Source: Piper betle (lineage: Eukaryota > Streptophyta > Magnoliopsida > Piperales > Piperaceae). From it: a DNA stretch of 64,000 bases. This document shows, piece by piece, positions 1 through 11,523 of this stretch (positions within the stretch are counted from its first letter, which is position 1; the number at the start of each line of letters is the position of its first letter). Made by a program: the position numbers and the translations under genes. The notes under the pieces are model-generated. The model was not told the origin of the DNA, ran no database searches, and saw nothing but the letters and a program-made list of their open reading frames with translations. Where the stretch lies: positions 86,324-150,323 of the forward strand of contig JAURVB010007288.1 of assembly GCA_033002965.1 (NCBI GenBank), given 5' to 3'.

Positions 1-2115
1 GTTCATGCAGGGTTTCTCTTCCATAGCAGTCCCTCTTACATAGTTGAGTAGGAAGGATGAACAATTCAGATGGATGAATGAATGCGAACAAAGTTTTAGG
101 ACAGGGAAGGAGAGATTGACTTCGGCGCCTACCCTCACATTGCCTAAAGAACACGAGGATTTCATAGTTTACACAAATGCCTCAGGAGCTGGGCTAGGTT
201 GTATTTTGATGTAGAAGGATAAGTTTATAGCCTATGCATCTCATCAACTCAAGGTGCATGAGCGTAACTATCCTACACATGACCTAAAGCTCGCAACAGT
301 CATATTCGCTCTCAGAATATGGAGGCACTACTTGTATCGAACATCTTTCAGACTCTTAATTGATCACCAATGTCTGAAATATATCTTTATGCAGAAGGAT
401 TTGAATAGCAGATAGAGAAAATGGTTAGAGATGTTATCATATTATGAGATCGACATAGCGTACCACGAGGAAGCAAATGCTTGAGCAAGAAGATAGTACG
501 AGGCTACGCAAGATTGGCAGTAGTGTCACTGACTCACTATGCTATAGGCCAGGGACAATTGGTTAGAATGATGGCATGATTGACTATTCAGTTGAGTGTT
601 CTTGAACAGATCAGAGTTGCATAGGAAGCAAATCAACAGTTGAAGTAGTAATTAAAATAGGGAACACATCAGAAATTGGCCAGAGGTACAGATGGGTTAG
701 TCAGACTAAGAGGTCAACTCATTGTGCCAAATGTTCCAGAGTATCTTGGACTTCAAAGTATGATTCTTCAAGAAGCTCACACATCAAGATGCGCAATGCA
801 TCCAAGTGGAGTGAACATGTACCATGATGTTTGACAAACATATTGGTGGCTAGGAATGAAGAGAGTTATACTATATAGTCACTAGATGTTTAATATGCCA
901 ACAAGTGAAAGCCGAGCACATATACCTAGGTGGAACACTACAACCATTGGAAACCCTAGAGTGAAAGTGGGAGAGTATAGCGTACAACTTTCTAGTCGGT
1001 TTGCTTAGGACCCACAAACAGAAGGATGCAATATGGGTCATAGTACATCGACTCACAAAGAGCACACACTTCATACCAATCGGGATGGATTACCCATTGA
1101 CTACTTTAGCCACTCTGTCCAGAGACCATATAGTTAGGCCACATGGAGTGCCACTGGAGATTACATTATAAAGGAATCTGAGGTTCACATCACGATTTTG
1201 GAAAGCTTTCCAAGTAGCTATGGGCACTGAGTCAAGATTCAGTACAACCTTTCACCTCAAACAGATGGGCAGACTGAGAGAACCATACAGATCCTAGAGC
1301 ATTCTCTCTGAGCTTGTATTCTGGACTTCAAAGGAATTGGGTAAGAGAATTTACGTCTAGCGGAGTTCTCCTACAATAACAATTATCAAGCCACAATTGG
1401 AATGGCACCATTCAAGGCACTATATGGTAAACCATGTCGATCTCCTCTGTGTTGGGTACATGGCAGTGAATCAGAAGTAGTTGGGCCAAAAATGTCCAGC
1501 AGACCTGAGAAGTGGTAATGTGGATCAGGAAGAGAAAGAGGTTAGCTCAGGACAGACAGAAAAGTTATATTGATCAACACAGACATGAGGTTCATTTTGC
1601 GTTCGAAGATCACATTCTCCTGAAGGTCTCTTCGACTAAGGGAAACATGAGATTTAGGATGCGAGGGAACTCAATCTGCTATATATCAAACCATTTGATG
1701 AGATCGAGCACATTGAACTAGTGGTTTGCAGGCTAGCATTGTCGCCTCATATATCAGCTATACACGATGTCTTCCATGTGTCATTGTTGAAGGTGTACCA
1801 TCCGAACAACTTTCATGTTATTAGTTTCAGAGAGATAGAGCTGCAAAAAGACCTAATATATCTAGAAGATGCAGTTTAGATTGTGGATCGCCGAGTGGAG
1901 AATCTCTTAAGAAAAGAAGTCCCCCTAGTACGAGTGCAATGGACTTGACAAGGAGTTTAAAAATTCACATGGGAGCGTGAAGATGAGATGAGGAAGCGAT
2001 ACCCTGAGATGTTTGAGCAACCAGCTCCACAATCAGGTACTTTACTAGAGACTTGCCTCTTTCAGATTATGGATGAGTTTGAAACTTCCTTAGGTAAAAT
2101 TTCAAGGACGAAATA
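1..2115 (+). pseudogene. Ty3/gypsy (Tekay-like chromovirus) pol, 3' half, decayed
   Basis: Remnant of a retrotransposon polyprotein entering from the left edge. Up to about 510 the frame reads like the end of reverse transcriptase and RNase H, with [28 protein letters not shown] and [11 protein letters not shown] visible. From about 690 to 1660 it resembles integrase: an HPSG zinc-binding segment near 800, LRLAEFSYNNNYQATIGMA near 1360, and RLAQDRQKSYIDQ near 1540. From about 1740 to 2030 it resembles the del/Tekay-type chromodomain tail, with VDRRVENLLRKEVPLVRVQW and WEREDEM. Stops (for example in RNase H and early integrase) and frame changes break it throughout, so no enzyme is made. The family acts in reverse transcription and integration of the element; the chromodomain normally guides integration to chromatin. 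The clade name is inference from the chromodomain and the long LTR that follows. Confidence 0.9.
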
Positions 2116-2133
2116 TATCTAAGGAGGGAAGGT
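2116..2133 (+). other. Polypurine tract of the gypsy element
   Basis: A purine run (AAGGAGGGAAGG) lies just after a stretch reading as the usual end of gypsy pol (KFQGRNI-like) and immediately before the TG of the LTR. It is the expected plus-strand priming site and fixes the 5' edge of the 3' LTR. Confidence 0.75.
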
Positions 2134-5078
2134 TGTAAAACTAGTGACTTGAGTTAGAGTTTTACATTATCGAACTAGTCGGTTTGAGTTGAGTCAGTTT
2201 CATGACTCAACCATGCGTTATGAACGATGAGGGTCAAGTGTACCTGAGTATATGATGATAACGTCAAAAAAATTATGAGAGATGAGTTATCAGAGTATAT
2301 GACAGTAGGCAGTTATATTTCTTATGTGAATTTGATTATATAATTATTTTTAGGCCGAATAATGTATTAGGACGTGTTGTATAGTAGTTTGGGTGGGGTA
2401 TTAGTTTTAAAATATGACATTGTGATGTTATGGTGTGTATTATATTTTATGCGTTTTTTCTCTATTTTTTGGATTTATTTTAATATTTATTACGAATTAG
2501 TTATTATTAGAGTCGAGTCAACTTTGATTTTTGAGATTGCCCCCGAGACTTCCTTCATGACCTTTCTCCCCTAAACCCCGATCACCACTTGATGCCACCC
2601 TGTTTCTCACCATTGAAGCCCCCTTCGGCACCGGCACCGCCGCCGATCGACGCCGCCAACCACTATCGAATCGTCACCATGCCATCTTGAGCTTTCTCAG
2701 CCACCACCTGGTCTCAATAACGCCTTGACACCATACCCTAGCACCATGCTTCCCGTTCCCTATCCACCCCTGTCCATGCTACTCAGTCGCTGTTGTGCCA
2801 CCAACACCTCCCCCTCGACCTAGATGACCTTTCCCCCACACCTAGGGCAGCCACCGAGGACGGCCAAGGGCCAATCGAACAAACAACCAGCCCCCTGGCA
2901 GACTCGACACCACTGCCAGCGATCACCACCATCTAGTGCCGGCCCATAGCCCAAATTTTCTCACTGGAAAAGTTGCACAAAAAGCACTGTAAAATCATCG
3001 AAAATCGCCTAAAAATCGTATTCGCTAAAAATTACCAGATTTTTGCCGAGTTTGTCTAGTTGAGCCCGATCGAACTTCAGATGCCACAGGGTGCCAAATT
3101 TGAGTCTCGAACCGCACAACAATCTTTTGTTGTCGCCGATTGCCGACGACGCAAGGTATAATCAACTTCGACCTAACTACTCAAAATTGATAATAATTAG
3201 CACAACATACTAGAATTTGATTGACTTATATGATAAATATTTTTATTATGAATAAAGATGAATTGCATGATTTGAATTGTATAAAAATAAATGCAATGGA
3301 ACTAATTCAGTAAATTGATCATGAATTGTTAATCAAATGTAACGTAGCTAGAAAATCTGATAGGGATTGATGTGTGTGATTTTGTGATTTGATACAATGA
3401 GTGCTTTGATGTGTGTGATATAAGATGTGTGAATGGATCATAACAGGAATTAGCTTTTAGCTTTCATGTGTAGGTAAGGAGTAGGAGCTCACTGCCTTGG
3501 CACGTGGACACAATTAAAGCTTCTACCAAGTCCATTTAGGACTTGCTTCTAGTTGATCCCTTCACTCTATTGTGATTTATTTTTAACAAGTAAGAGGATG
3601 TGTCAAGTGGTGGATGTATCGTATCCCACTCTACGCAGGCCATATAGTCCCACGAATTTCCGAATTAATAATTTGAGGATGAGATACTTGAGTTTATTTT
3701 TGAAAACACAGTTCCAAATCAAGAAGCCTTTGAGCCTATTATATTACAATCCCTACTCAAGCCTAGGTACATGTAGTTTTCTGGAGTTTTTAGGGAGATG
3801 TGAGAAAAGGTAAAATCAACAACCGCGCTATGCGAGCGGGCTCGTGCTAGTTGAAGCAAGTTCTGGATTGGTGAGCGGGTCGTTCCACTCTTGAGGGACC
3901 CTGACAACTCCACCTTTGAGTTCCTCAAACCAGAAGAAGTGCAGAGGTTTATGGGTACCACCATTTAGCGTATATTTAGACTTATTGTTTTAGAGGGTAC
4001 TAAAGGTGCATGCCTAGAGTACTTAGCCTCTCTGCTGAGGAACATGAGTGATACGGAGGATATAGAGGTCTAAAAGAACTGAAATTACTTTTTTCTACTC
4101 ATGAGATTGTCGAGATTACGAAGGGATCCTGACAACTCCTTCTTTGAGTTCCTCAAACCCAGAGAAGTGTGGAGATTTACGGGTGTTGCAATGCAGTGCT
4201 GTCTAAACTTGTCGTTTTAAAGGGTACTGAAGGTGCATGCCTGAGAGTTCTCATCCTCTGTGCTCAGGGCTAGGAGTGAGATGGAGGATGCAGAGGACTG
4301 AAAGAAAAGAAATTGATTTTTCCCGCTCATGAAAAAGAATGGGGTGTTATCGAGTCGAGGCCAACGGTTCTTAATTAGTGCCCTTATGAGAGTTTGTATT
4401 TTATTAGTTATTTCTAGATCAGTAACACTCATTACTAATATTTTTCTATTATATATGTAGGTGAGAATCTTGAGGACTAAGTGTTGTCGGGATTACGAAG
4501 GAGAAGCTATGTACGATGCACACATGTACTTGCTGAATGGAATTGATATTGTTGAATGATGAATTGTTGAGAATGATGGGAGATGTATGTTTTAAATGTC
4601 TGATTGCATGAAATGGTTTGTGTGTGGTAATATTGTGACTAGAATTGAACAAAATAAGCTAATGGTATCAAGAACCAATTTAAGATGATGAAAAATGTTG
4701 ACAATGGAAAAGTTGTGATAAAATGTCATGTTTTGCTGTATTTTTTGTTTTTATTGTTATGTATATATATTGTTTGCTGTTGACAGTGTAGTTCCTATTG
4801 CACTTTTGGAGGAGACTCTCCATTTTGTTTTAAAAATCATTATTTTCTGAACTTTTAATGAGTTTGCCTTGTTTGAATCGGATTGCATATCATAGTATCT
4901 ATTAAAACAATGTTAGAACCTAAGCATCGTATCCATGCATTGTATCCTTGCTTCACCATCTTGAGAAGTCGAGGTTAGATCTGGGTCGGCTTAATCGAAT
5001 TAAGTAGATTCGTGAACGGTTCTGTCGTTGGTTGCATTTCTAGATTGGTTTGCAGGTGAACTGAATTAAGGTGTTACA
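2134..5078 (+). repeat. 3' LTR of the Tekay-like element (about 2.9 kb)
   Basis: The LTR starts TGTAAAACTAGTGACTTGAG directly after the polypurine tract and ends GGTGTTACA. A second copy with the same start, order of motifs and end lies at 11524-14501, which confirms the boundaries. A C-rich segment (about 2540-2940) gives proline-rich spurious frames. There is no coding capacity of its own. Confidence 0.85.
3894..4349 (+). repeat. Imperfect ~228-bp tandem duplication inside the LTR
   Basis: Two diverged copies start at 3894 and 4122 with AGGG(A)CCCTGACAACTCC / AGGGATCCTGACAACTCC. Both continue through a 'TTTGAGTTCCTCAAACC' block, a 'GGTACTGAAGGTGCATGCC' block and a 'GAGTGA..GGAGGAT..AGAG' block. 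Divergence between the copies is substantial, so this duplication is old. Confidence 0.7.
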
Positions 5079-5578
5079 TTTTTAATTATTCTTGAGTATA
5101 ATTGAAAGAATAAAGAAAGCAAATTTTGTTTTCTTGTATTTTGATCTTCTTAAAACTATTGGATTCAATAGTAAGAGCGCTTTGGTGAACCCTCCATTTA
5201 ATCTCATCATCCACTTGCACGCCTATGTCATAGCCCTCCATCGTACGAAGGCACGTGGATAATTTGTGCACAAAAAACATAATAAGAGAATGAATTTTAA
5301 CAAATCATGATGTCTTCAACTTTTTATGAGGGGTTAGCAAATGATTAATTATTTTTTAATCATTATCAGATTTATAATTTAATTAATTAAAACTTCCTAA
5401 AATAATAAAATAAATTTTGGGTTTCCTACTTGATTTATAATTTAAATAATTAAAATTTTCTAAAAATTATTTGTTTTTTATCAAACTCTTATATCTTTAT
5501 TAAATTTATAATTTAATTAATAAAAATTTACAAAAATTATAGTAATAATAATAATAATGATAATAATGATTGTAATAC
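5079..5578. other. AT-rich spacer, no gene seen
   Basis: Between the LTR end and the next repeat lies AT-rich sequence with runs such as (AAT)n near 5545-5570. The 64-codon minus-strand frame at 5086-5280 has no recognisable domain and no visible splice partners, so I do not call it a gene. Confidence 0.6.
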
Positions 5579-6234
5579 CTCAATTCGATATGAAGACCGA
5601 CCGAATCGTGGTATTATAATGTGGAAAGCTATTACAATCTTTATAGAAACGGATCTCAACCTCGAAGGAAGGATGAGACGAACACCTGACTGGATTGCAT
5701 ACAATGCATCCTAAATCATACTGCATTTGAAGGATCATAATTTTACGGCTCATGAATGAACCTCTGAGGGACAAGAGAGGCAACACCTCCTTGCAACTAA
5801 GAGGGTGATTTTCGTATACAATGATCGCTCGAAGCTACAAAAAGCAACGCCCCTAATGCAGATAAGAGGTTGAGCTTTAAAGGATGTAGATGTTTAATCC
5901 AGTTTTTACACTTAGTTTTAGTGATTGAGTTAGATAACATAATTACTTGACGATGTTGAAGAATTGTGATAGATTAAACACTTGTCGTAGTTACTTGTTC
6001 CACATACCCTGTGAAAGGTAAATTAAAATCAAATAGGCATCATACCCTAATACCCAATCTTCACGTGGGCTTTTCATGCAACAAAAATCGCAATCTCCTC
6101 TAATCCACGTTCCTCTAACACACCACACTTACAGTTACAATGAAATAGGTTTCACGTACCGTAATTGCTCATTGTCATGTTCATACCCTGTAGATGATGA
6201 TTAACCTTTGCCCCAAAGTGGACAATTTGTACGA

Positions 6235-6262
6235 TAATAATAATAATAATAATAATAATAAA
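6235..6262. repeat. (TAA)n microsatellite
   Basis: About nine uninterrupted TAA units within the family-M LTR fragment. Confidence 0.95.
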
Positions 6263-6473
6263 ATATTAGAAACACGCATATGTAAAACAAACATATCATA
6301 AGCCTAGCCAAAATCACACATTGTTCGTGGGAATAGGTTCAGGGCACACACCCACAAAATAATACAATGCACAAAATGAATCTGAATACATCTAACATCT
6401 TCATAATAAAGGACCCACGCCACCACCATGAGCTACAGATTCGTACGCCAAAACTGGCCAACGCCACATGGCC

Positions 6474-6476
<3 letters not shown>

Positions 6477-6518
<42 letters not shown>
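6477..6518. repeat. (TA)n microsatellite
   Basis: About 21 uninterrupted TA units. It encodes an artificial YIYIYI run in one plus-strand frame that is not a protein. The long perfect run suggests it may be length-polymorphic. Confidence 0.97.
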
Positions 6519-6521
<3 letters not shown>

Positions 6522-6936
6522 AGAAAAAACATCAGTAATCAAACAAGTTTGATTACTAGTCCGAAACAACTTATGACATTTCAAGACTAGTAAATGAATA
6601 TTTTGTTACCTATGACAAACTTAAAACACTTTAGAAAACCTCATAGAGCTATAAGTAGGGATAATTTCATATTAAACAGGTAGTGCATAAGCACGACAAC
6701 TTACACTTATAAAACACTTATGCACTTACAACTCTATATAACACTAATCATGGTACTAAGATAGCTTTGGAATAGTTGTTAAATTAGTGGCACAAATTCT
6801 AGAATGTGTTGCATTATGTAGTACCCTCTTACATCACACTAATTTGGGGTTTAAAGGAGTACAAGTGCAATTCATACTATCCATACATTACTTTCATGTT
6901 CGTAAAACAAATACCCTCATACACTTAGATATATCA

Positions 6937-9900
6937 TGTATTGCCTCAATTCAGCTTGAACCCGAACTAAATCTTGATGTTATAATTCAAAAACTATTCC
7001 TTAGACTACCATTGTATACACTTCATGAAAGAGGCCCTCAACCCTCAAGGAGGTTTAAGACTAACAACTTACAGGATTTCCATACAACATATGCCGATCA
7101 TACTATTGTAGGATGATTCTTAACTTTATGGGAAGTACCAGCATGAGCACTTCAAATCATGGGAGAGGCATCACCTCCTAGACAACTAGGACGGTGATTT
7201 TACATAATGCATATGATCACTCCGAGCTTCATGAAGGCAACACTTCCAATGCAGCTACAAGGTTGAACTTTTCATAAATACAAATGTATGATTAGGTTCT
7301 TACACTTAGTTTCATCCTTGAAGTTATGTATAATTATTCCTATGATGATGCCGAACTTAACTCACATAACACATCGGTCGTGGTTACCTATTTTACATAC
7401 CCATGAATGAAAATTAAACACATAGACTTAGAGGTGTCAACATGTGCTAGGGCATCATACCCGAGCACTTAGCCTTTACGTGGGCCCTTCAAGCGATGTG
7501 AACGGTATGGTTCTCCAATCCATATTACTCTATCACACACACAATTGCAACCAAATATATTTAGTGTACTTGGTATGTTTCTGGTCATGTTCCTATACTT
7601 TGCAGATTACGCACCCTGTAAACGATTGTTAGCCTTTGCCCCAAAATATACGTTGAACGAGGATATAGTAGTAAGAAAATAATGCTAAGGCACACAATTA
7701 CATTTCACACATTTACATGTATCATACAAGGTCAAGGGCACCAGCCCAAATCACAATACAACACACACCTATAATTTCCGATAATCCATAAATCTCAAAT
7801 ACATAACAAATCCCCCAAACACATACGTATGATACACGACAAGTCATACACATGGTACTATTTCTTACCATGAGGCTCTCGATCCATTCACCTGCGCTGG
7901 TCACTGACATGCGTTCCCACCTACATAAATATAAGAAACCTGTCAGTAATCAAACAAGTTTAATTACTAATCTAAAATAACTACCAATACATCAATACTC
8001 GTGGATTGGTATCTTAACACTCACAAAAAATCATGAAACTTCAAGAGTCACCACAAGGCGATAAGCTAAGGCTCACATAGCCAATATAAAAATAATATTA
8101 GACCAAGTCAACAACTTCATACATACATACATACATACATATATCCTTGCACTTGCGCCCTCACATCCTCCATATATCATCCGTCATGGTACTCCGATGG
8201 CTTGAAACAGTGTTAGGTTAGTGCCACAATTTTTCAAAACACATTACCCTACTTACATTACACTACTATAGGGTGTAAAGAATTACTAGTGCAATTCTTA
8301 CAACCCATACCACCACTGTCTTGGTCATGAAATCCATAAAAATACTCATACTTATATAATAGGCTTAAGGAGGAACTTATATAATAGGTTTTGGAATCTT
8401 CAATTCAAAAACTAATAATGAATCTCATCTTTTTTGGTTTATTATAATGCAAAAAACTCAGCTAAAGAGCTTGACATCAGAGGGATTCGATAAAACATTG
8501 TCGACACTGTCATACATCTAAAATTTGGTTAAATCTCGATAGTCAAGGAGTCAAGTAGACGTCAAAAGAAGAGCCCTATAGGCTTGAATGAGTCGAGCTT
8601 TTTGCCTTAACTTGGTAAGCTCAATTAAACCTCATTAAGTGTACTTGCAAGTACACTTAGTGAATAATTACACACTAAGGGTTTTATTGAATAGACTTAA
8701 TCGAATGATTTTATGGATGGGCCAACCAGTGTCCTAATGGGATGAAATTCAGACTAATGGGCCCTGATACACTAAAGATTAGGCACAAAAATTACCAAGT
8801 ACTTGTTCATGGGCCATCGTAGCAAACTAGGCCTACTAAAGTAGGGCTAAGGTGCTTGGAACAGTATTCCTAAGCTGTACACCAATTTTCCTAAGTTTTG
8901 TTCATGAACTTAGAGACTCTAAATGGACCTAGGTAAAATCTGAGAATTATCCAACATTATGTGCTTGAATCCATTAAAATTTCAAGTCCAAACTCCAAGT
9001 ATTTGGGTCTGAGTGGACTTGGGAGTGGGCAGCATTAGTTAGGTTATTTCTAGAGCTAGCTAGACTTACATTGTTTGTGGAATTTCTACTGGACAAGCTA
9101 CAAAGGCATTGGATGTAAAATTTTAGAGTGATGTTATTGGGACATATTCTAAGGTCTGGGTGGAATTTCATACAATTTCATCACCAAATGACTAGGGTAA
9201 TAGAATTTATTGCCAAAGCTAGGGAATTAGGGTTTCACCCTTCATTCTTGTACACTCTAAAAACCCGATTCACTAACCACCTAAATGATTTTTAACTTAG
9301 CAAAAAATTTACATATTTCTAGTAGACATTTAGTAAGTCCTTAGTCAATTTTTATAGATTTTATTAATGTCTTGTAGTAAGCTCACGAGGAGCACATCAA
9401 CAGAACAGTAAGCTCCCAAAGCATTTAGTGATTTTGTTCAAGCCCTTAACGTAGCTATTTTAGCATGGTATTTTACCAATAAATGGATAGCATACTAACC
9501 TACAAATGAAAAAAATTTAGCATCCAAATGCTACTTAAAACATGGTGTAAAAATTAGGAAAGTTGCAGGTAGGCTACTTGAAGCGGTAAAATCACTGCCT
9601 TTCGTCAATTTTGGTACCAATACATGCTCATACGTGCATAATCAAACAAAACCTTGTAAATAAAAGTAGTAGATCTAGCGCTTATGAACATAAAAAGATT
9701 TATTTGCACTTGTAAATGGTGTCCTACAACATGTATATGAATTATTTACCAAAAGACTATATCATACTAAACATATAGCTTGCAAAAATCATAACTATTT
9801 ATTTGCACTTGAAAATGACATGATTTTAGGTCCTATCTACTCATAACAAAGACAAATACATTAAGAAAATACCCAAAAAAATGTAAACACCCACAAAGAA

Positions 9901-10366
9901 ACATGCAACAGACACCAACACCATGACAAAAAGTAAAAAGGAGGAATTTTTACCTCTTACGGGTCCAAGGGGAGGTCTCTTAGGGGCTAGAAACCATAAG
10001 ACACCAGTGCAAGGGTGATGGCAAGATGCCTTTGCACTGAGTGCAATTGCGTTCACCTAAGGTTTCACCATAGGGTTGGCTAGGCCATCCTCAGGAACTA
10101 CATTGTGGATCCCACAAGAGGTAGGATCGTCTTGTAACAACAATGTGACAACTAAACTAGACTTGTGAGAAACACAGTCTGAAAAGAAGAGCTGGGACGG
10201 TGTAGTGTCCATCCCGACAGCACTAAGCACTATGGAAGACTAAGGTCATGACTCACACATACCATAACATACATACGCATGAGGTAACAAGGGTTGGACA
10301 AGCAACTCGATCCTAGTTAAGACCGAACTGAAACTAAAACCATCGGGCAAAAGGCCTATGGTTTAC
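6937..10366 (-). repeat. 3' LTR of a family-M gypsy element (about 3.4 kb)
   Basis: On the minus strand it begins TGTAAACCATAGGCC just after a polypurine tract and ends at the conserved 'GAATTGAGGC' end shared with other copies. Internal blocks, such as 'CTAGGGTTT', 'AGGTCTCTTAGGGGCT' and 'GTGCAAGGGTGATGGC', match the LTRs at 27385-31616, 53105-54345 and 56588-59436. A CATA microsatellite lies at about 8115-8140. Minus-strand orientation is set by the adjacent polypurine tract and pol tail. Confidence 0.8.
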
Positions 10367-10440
10367 AACCTCTCCCACTTAAGAAAATTTTGTCCCTAAA
10401 ATTTACCTAAGGGTAAACACATGATGGGCCAAACCGAAAA
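10367..10440 (-). other. Polypurine tract and end of pol, family M
   Basis: Read on the minus strand, this gives a frame tail 'KILGTKFS'-like (AAATTTTAGGGACAAAATTTT) followed by CTTAAGTGGGAGAGGT and then the LTR TG. The same arrangement occurs at 31617-31660. The rest of the element body is missing. Confidence 0.7.
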
Positions 10441-10569
10441 TTGTGATTAAAAGGACGGTTTAGATTAAATCAAACTTAAAAAAATAAAATAAAATAAAAC
10501 CCTAACATCTCCTTGTGATGGCAGCTAGCAGCCAAATCTGGCCGGCAATGGCCGAAAACGGCCACACAG
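10441..10569. other. Short spacer between repeats
   Basis: Contains an (A)nT-rich stretch and a GGCCGGCAATGGCCGAAAACGG segment with inverted GGCC motifs. No gene seen. Confidence 0.5.
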
Positions 10570-10949
10570 CCGCAGACTTAGTCCCACATCTAATACCTAT
10601 TAAGGTATGATGTAGTTTATCAGCGAGAATGAACTATAGATCTTTATCTTTTATTAGGTATTTTGAAAAAATGACTTAGGCTCAATATATGGTACTTTGG
10701 GTTGGGTCGTTACGGATGGTATCAAAGTAATGTGGTTGCGTAGTAGATAGTGGGTTAGACTAAGGACGTTGGCTAGGTTTCTGGTCACTGGTTAAAGAAG
10801 GATGTATGTTAGGACTAACTATCGGCCATGTGTAGGAATTTTGAAGACGAAATTTTCTAAGGTAGTTGGATTGTGATAACTCCAACTTAGTCTTACATTT
10901 AATACCCATTGGGGTAAGATCCAGTTTATTAATCAAAATGAACTGTAGA
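10570..10949 (+). mobile_element. TRIM-type miniature LTR element, 3' LTR truncated
   Basis: Left LTR: contains ACTTAGTCCCACATCTAATACC and ends GGGTTGGGTCGTTACG at 10714. It is followed at once by ATGGTATCAAAGTAATG, a primer binding site for initiator tRNA-Met. A ~150-bp non-coding interior ends in ACGAAATTTTCTAAGGTAG (purine tract), then a second LTR starts TGTGATAACTCCAACTTAG at 10872 and breaks off near 10949. The same LTRs and interior occur inverted at 36525-36984. It has no coding capacity and is non-autonomous. Confidence 0.8.
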
Positions 10950-11523
10950 TTGTCAAAATCCAATCGGTCACAACAAAATCTGGCCAGAGGTGGATAGATT
11001 TGGTTGTGCGACTAGATCTATCTGTAGACCCTTGTCCGGCCACCAGGGACATCATAGGGGGACGAGGGGGTTTGAATTTTTTTTAAGATATAGGGTCGTC
11101 CTTGTAATTGGGGTAGGAAACTTTTTCTTATATATATATATAGTGTTTCCATGATGAAATAGCTATTGTGTCCAAAATGTAGAAAAATGGCGGGGTAATT
11201 TGTTCCATGCAAATTGGAGCACGAGAAGGTATCTTGAATAGAATCTCGTCTGGACTGAACCCAACAAAGCTGGGTCATAGGTAAGTCATGGGCTGGAGGA
11301 AGGCACCGGGTCAGTAGATTTTTTAACATATTGGGGCCCAGTATTGCCTATTTGATGTGTAGGAGACAAAATACATTTCAATTATTGATTAGAGCCATTG
11401 AGGTAATTTAGACAAAACTAACTCGCCCCTTCCCACTTCAGAAAAATCACCACCAGCCACGCCTAATAGTGTTGCACCAACATTGGCTGGCCAGATCAAT
11501 CTGCCCCGACTAGATTTTGTTAA
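10950..11523. other. Unclassified repeat-like sequence, no gene seen
   Basis: Holds a (TA)5 run near 11130 and a 103-codon minus-strand frame (11018-11329) with no recognisable domain. Phrases such as GGCCACCAGGGACATC and GGCTGGCCAGATC look like the flanks resumed after 14502, so the solo LTR probably split one older repeat. Confidence 0.45.

Larger units (their letters stand above)
5579..6936 (-). repeat. Partial family-M LTR, abutting a second copy
   Basis: This shows the same order of motifs as the other family-M LTRs (starts at 6937, 34301, 49778, 56588, 61154). It has the start 'CCTCAATTCG', 'AAAGCTATT', 'CTCAACC', 'ACCTCCTTGCAACTAAGAGGG', 'AGAGGTTGAGCTTT' and 'GTAAAGGAGTAC'-type blocks. 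After roughly 1.36 kb it stops and the LTR start motif appears again. Element sense is the minus strand, so the retained part is the 3' end of the LTR. Confidence 0.7.

Noticed and set aside
5086..5280. 64-codon minus-strand frame with protein-like composition
   Set aside because: No recognised motif, no adjoining exon-like sequence, and it begins almost at the LTR edge.
6367..6552. Frame with a YIYIYI repeat
   Set aside because: Product of the (TA)n microsatellite.
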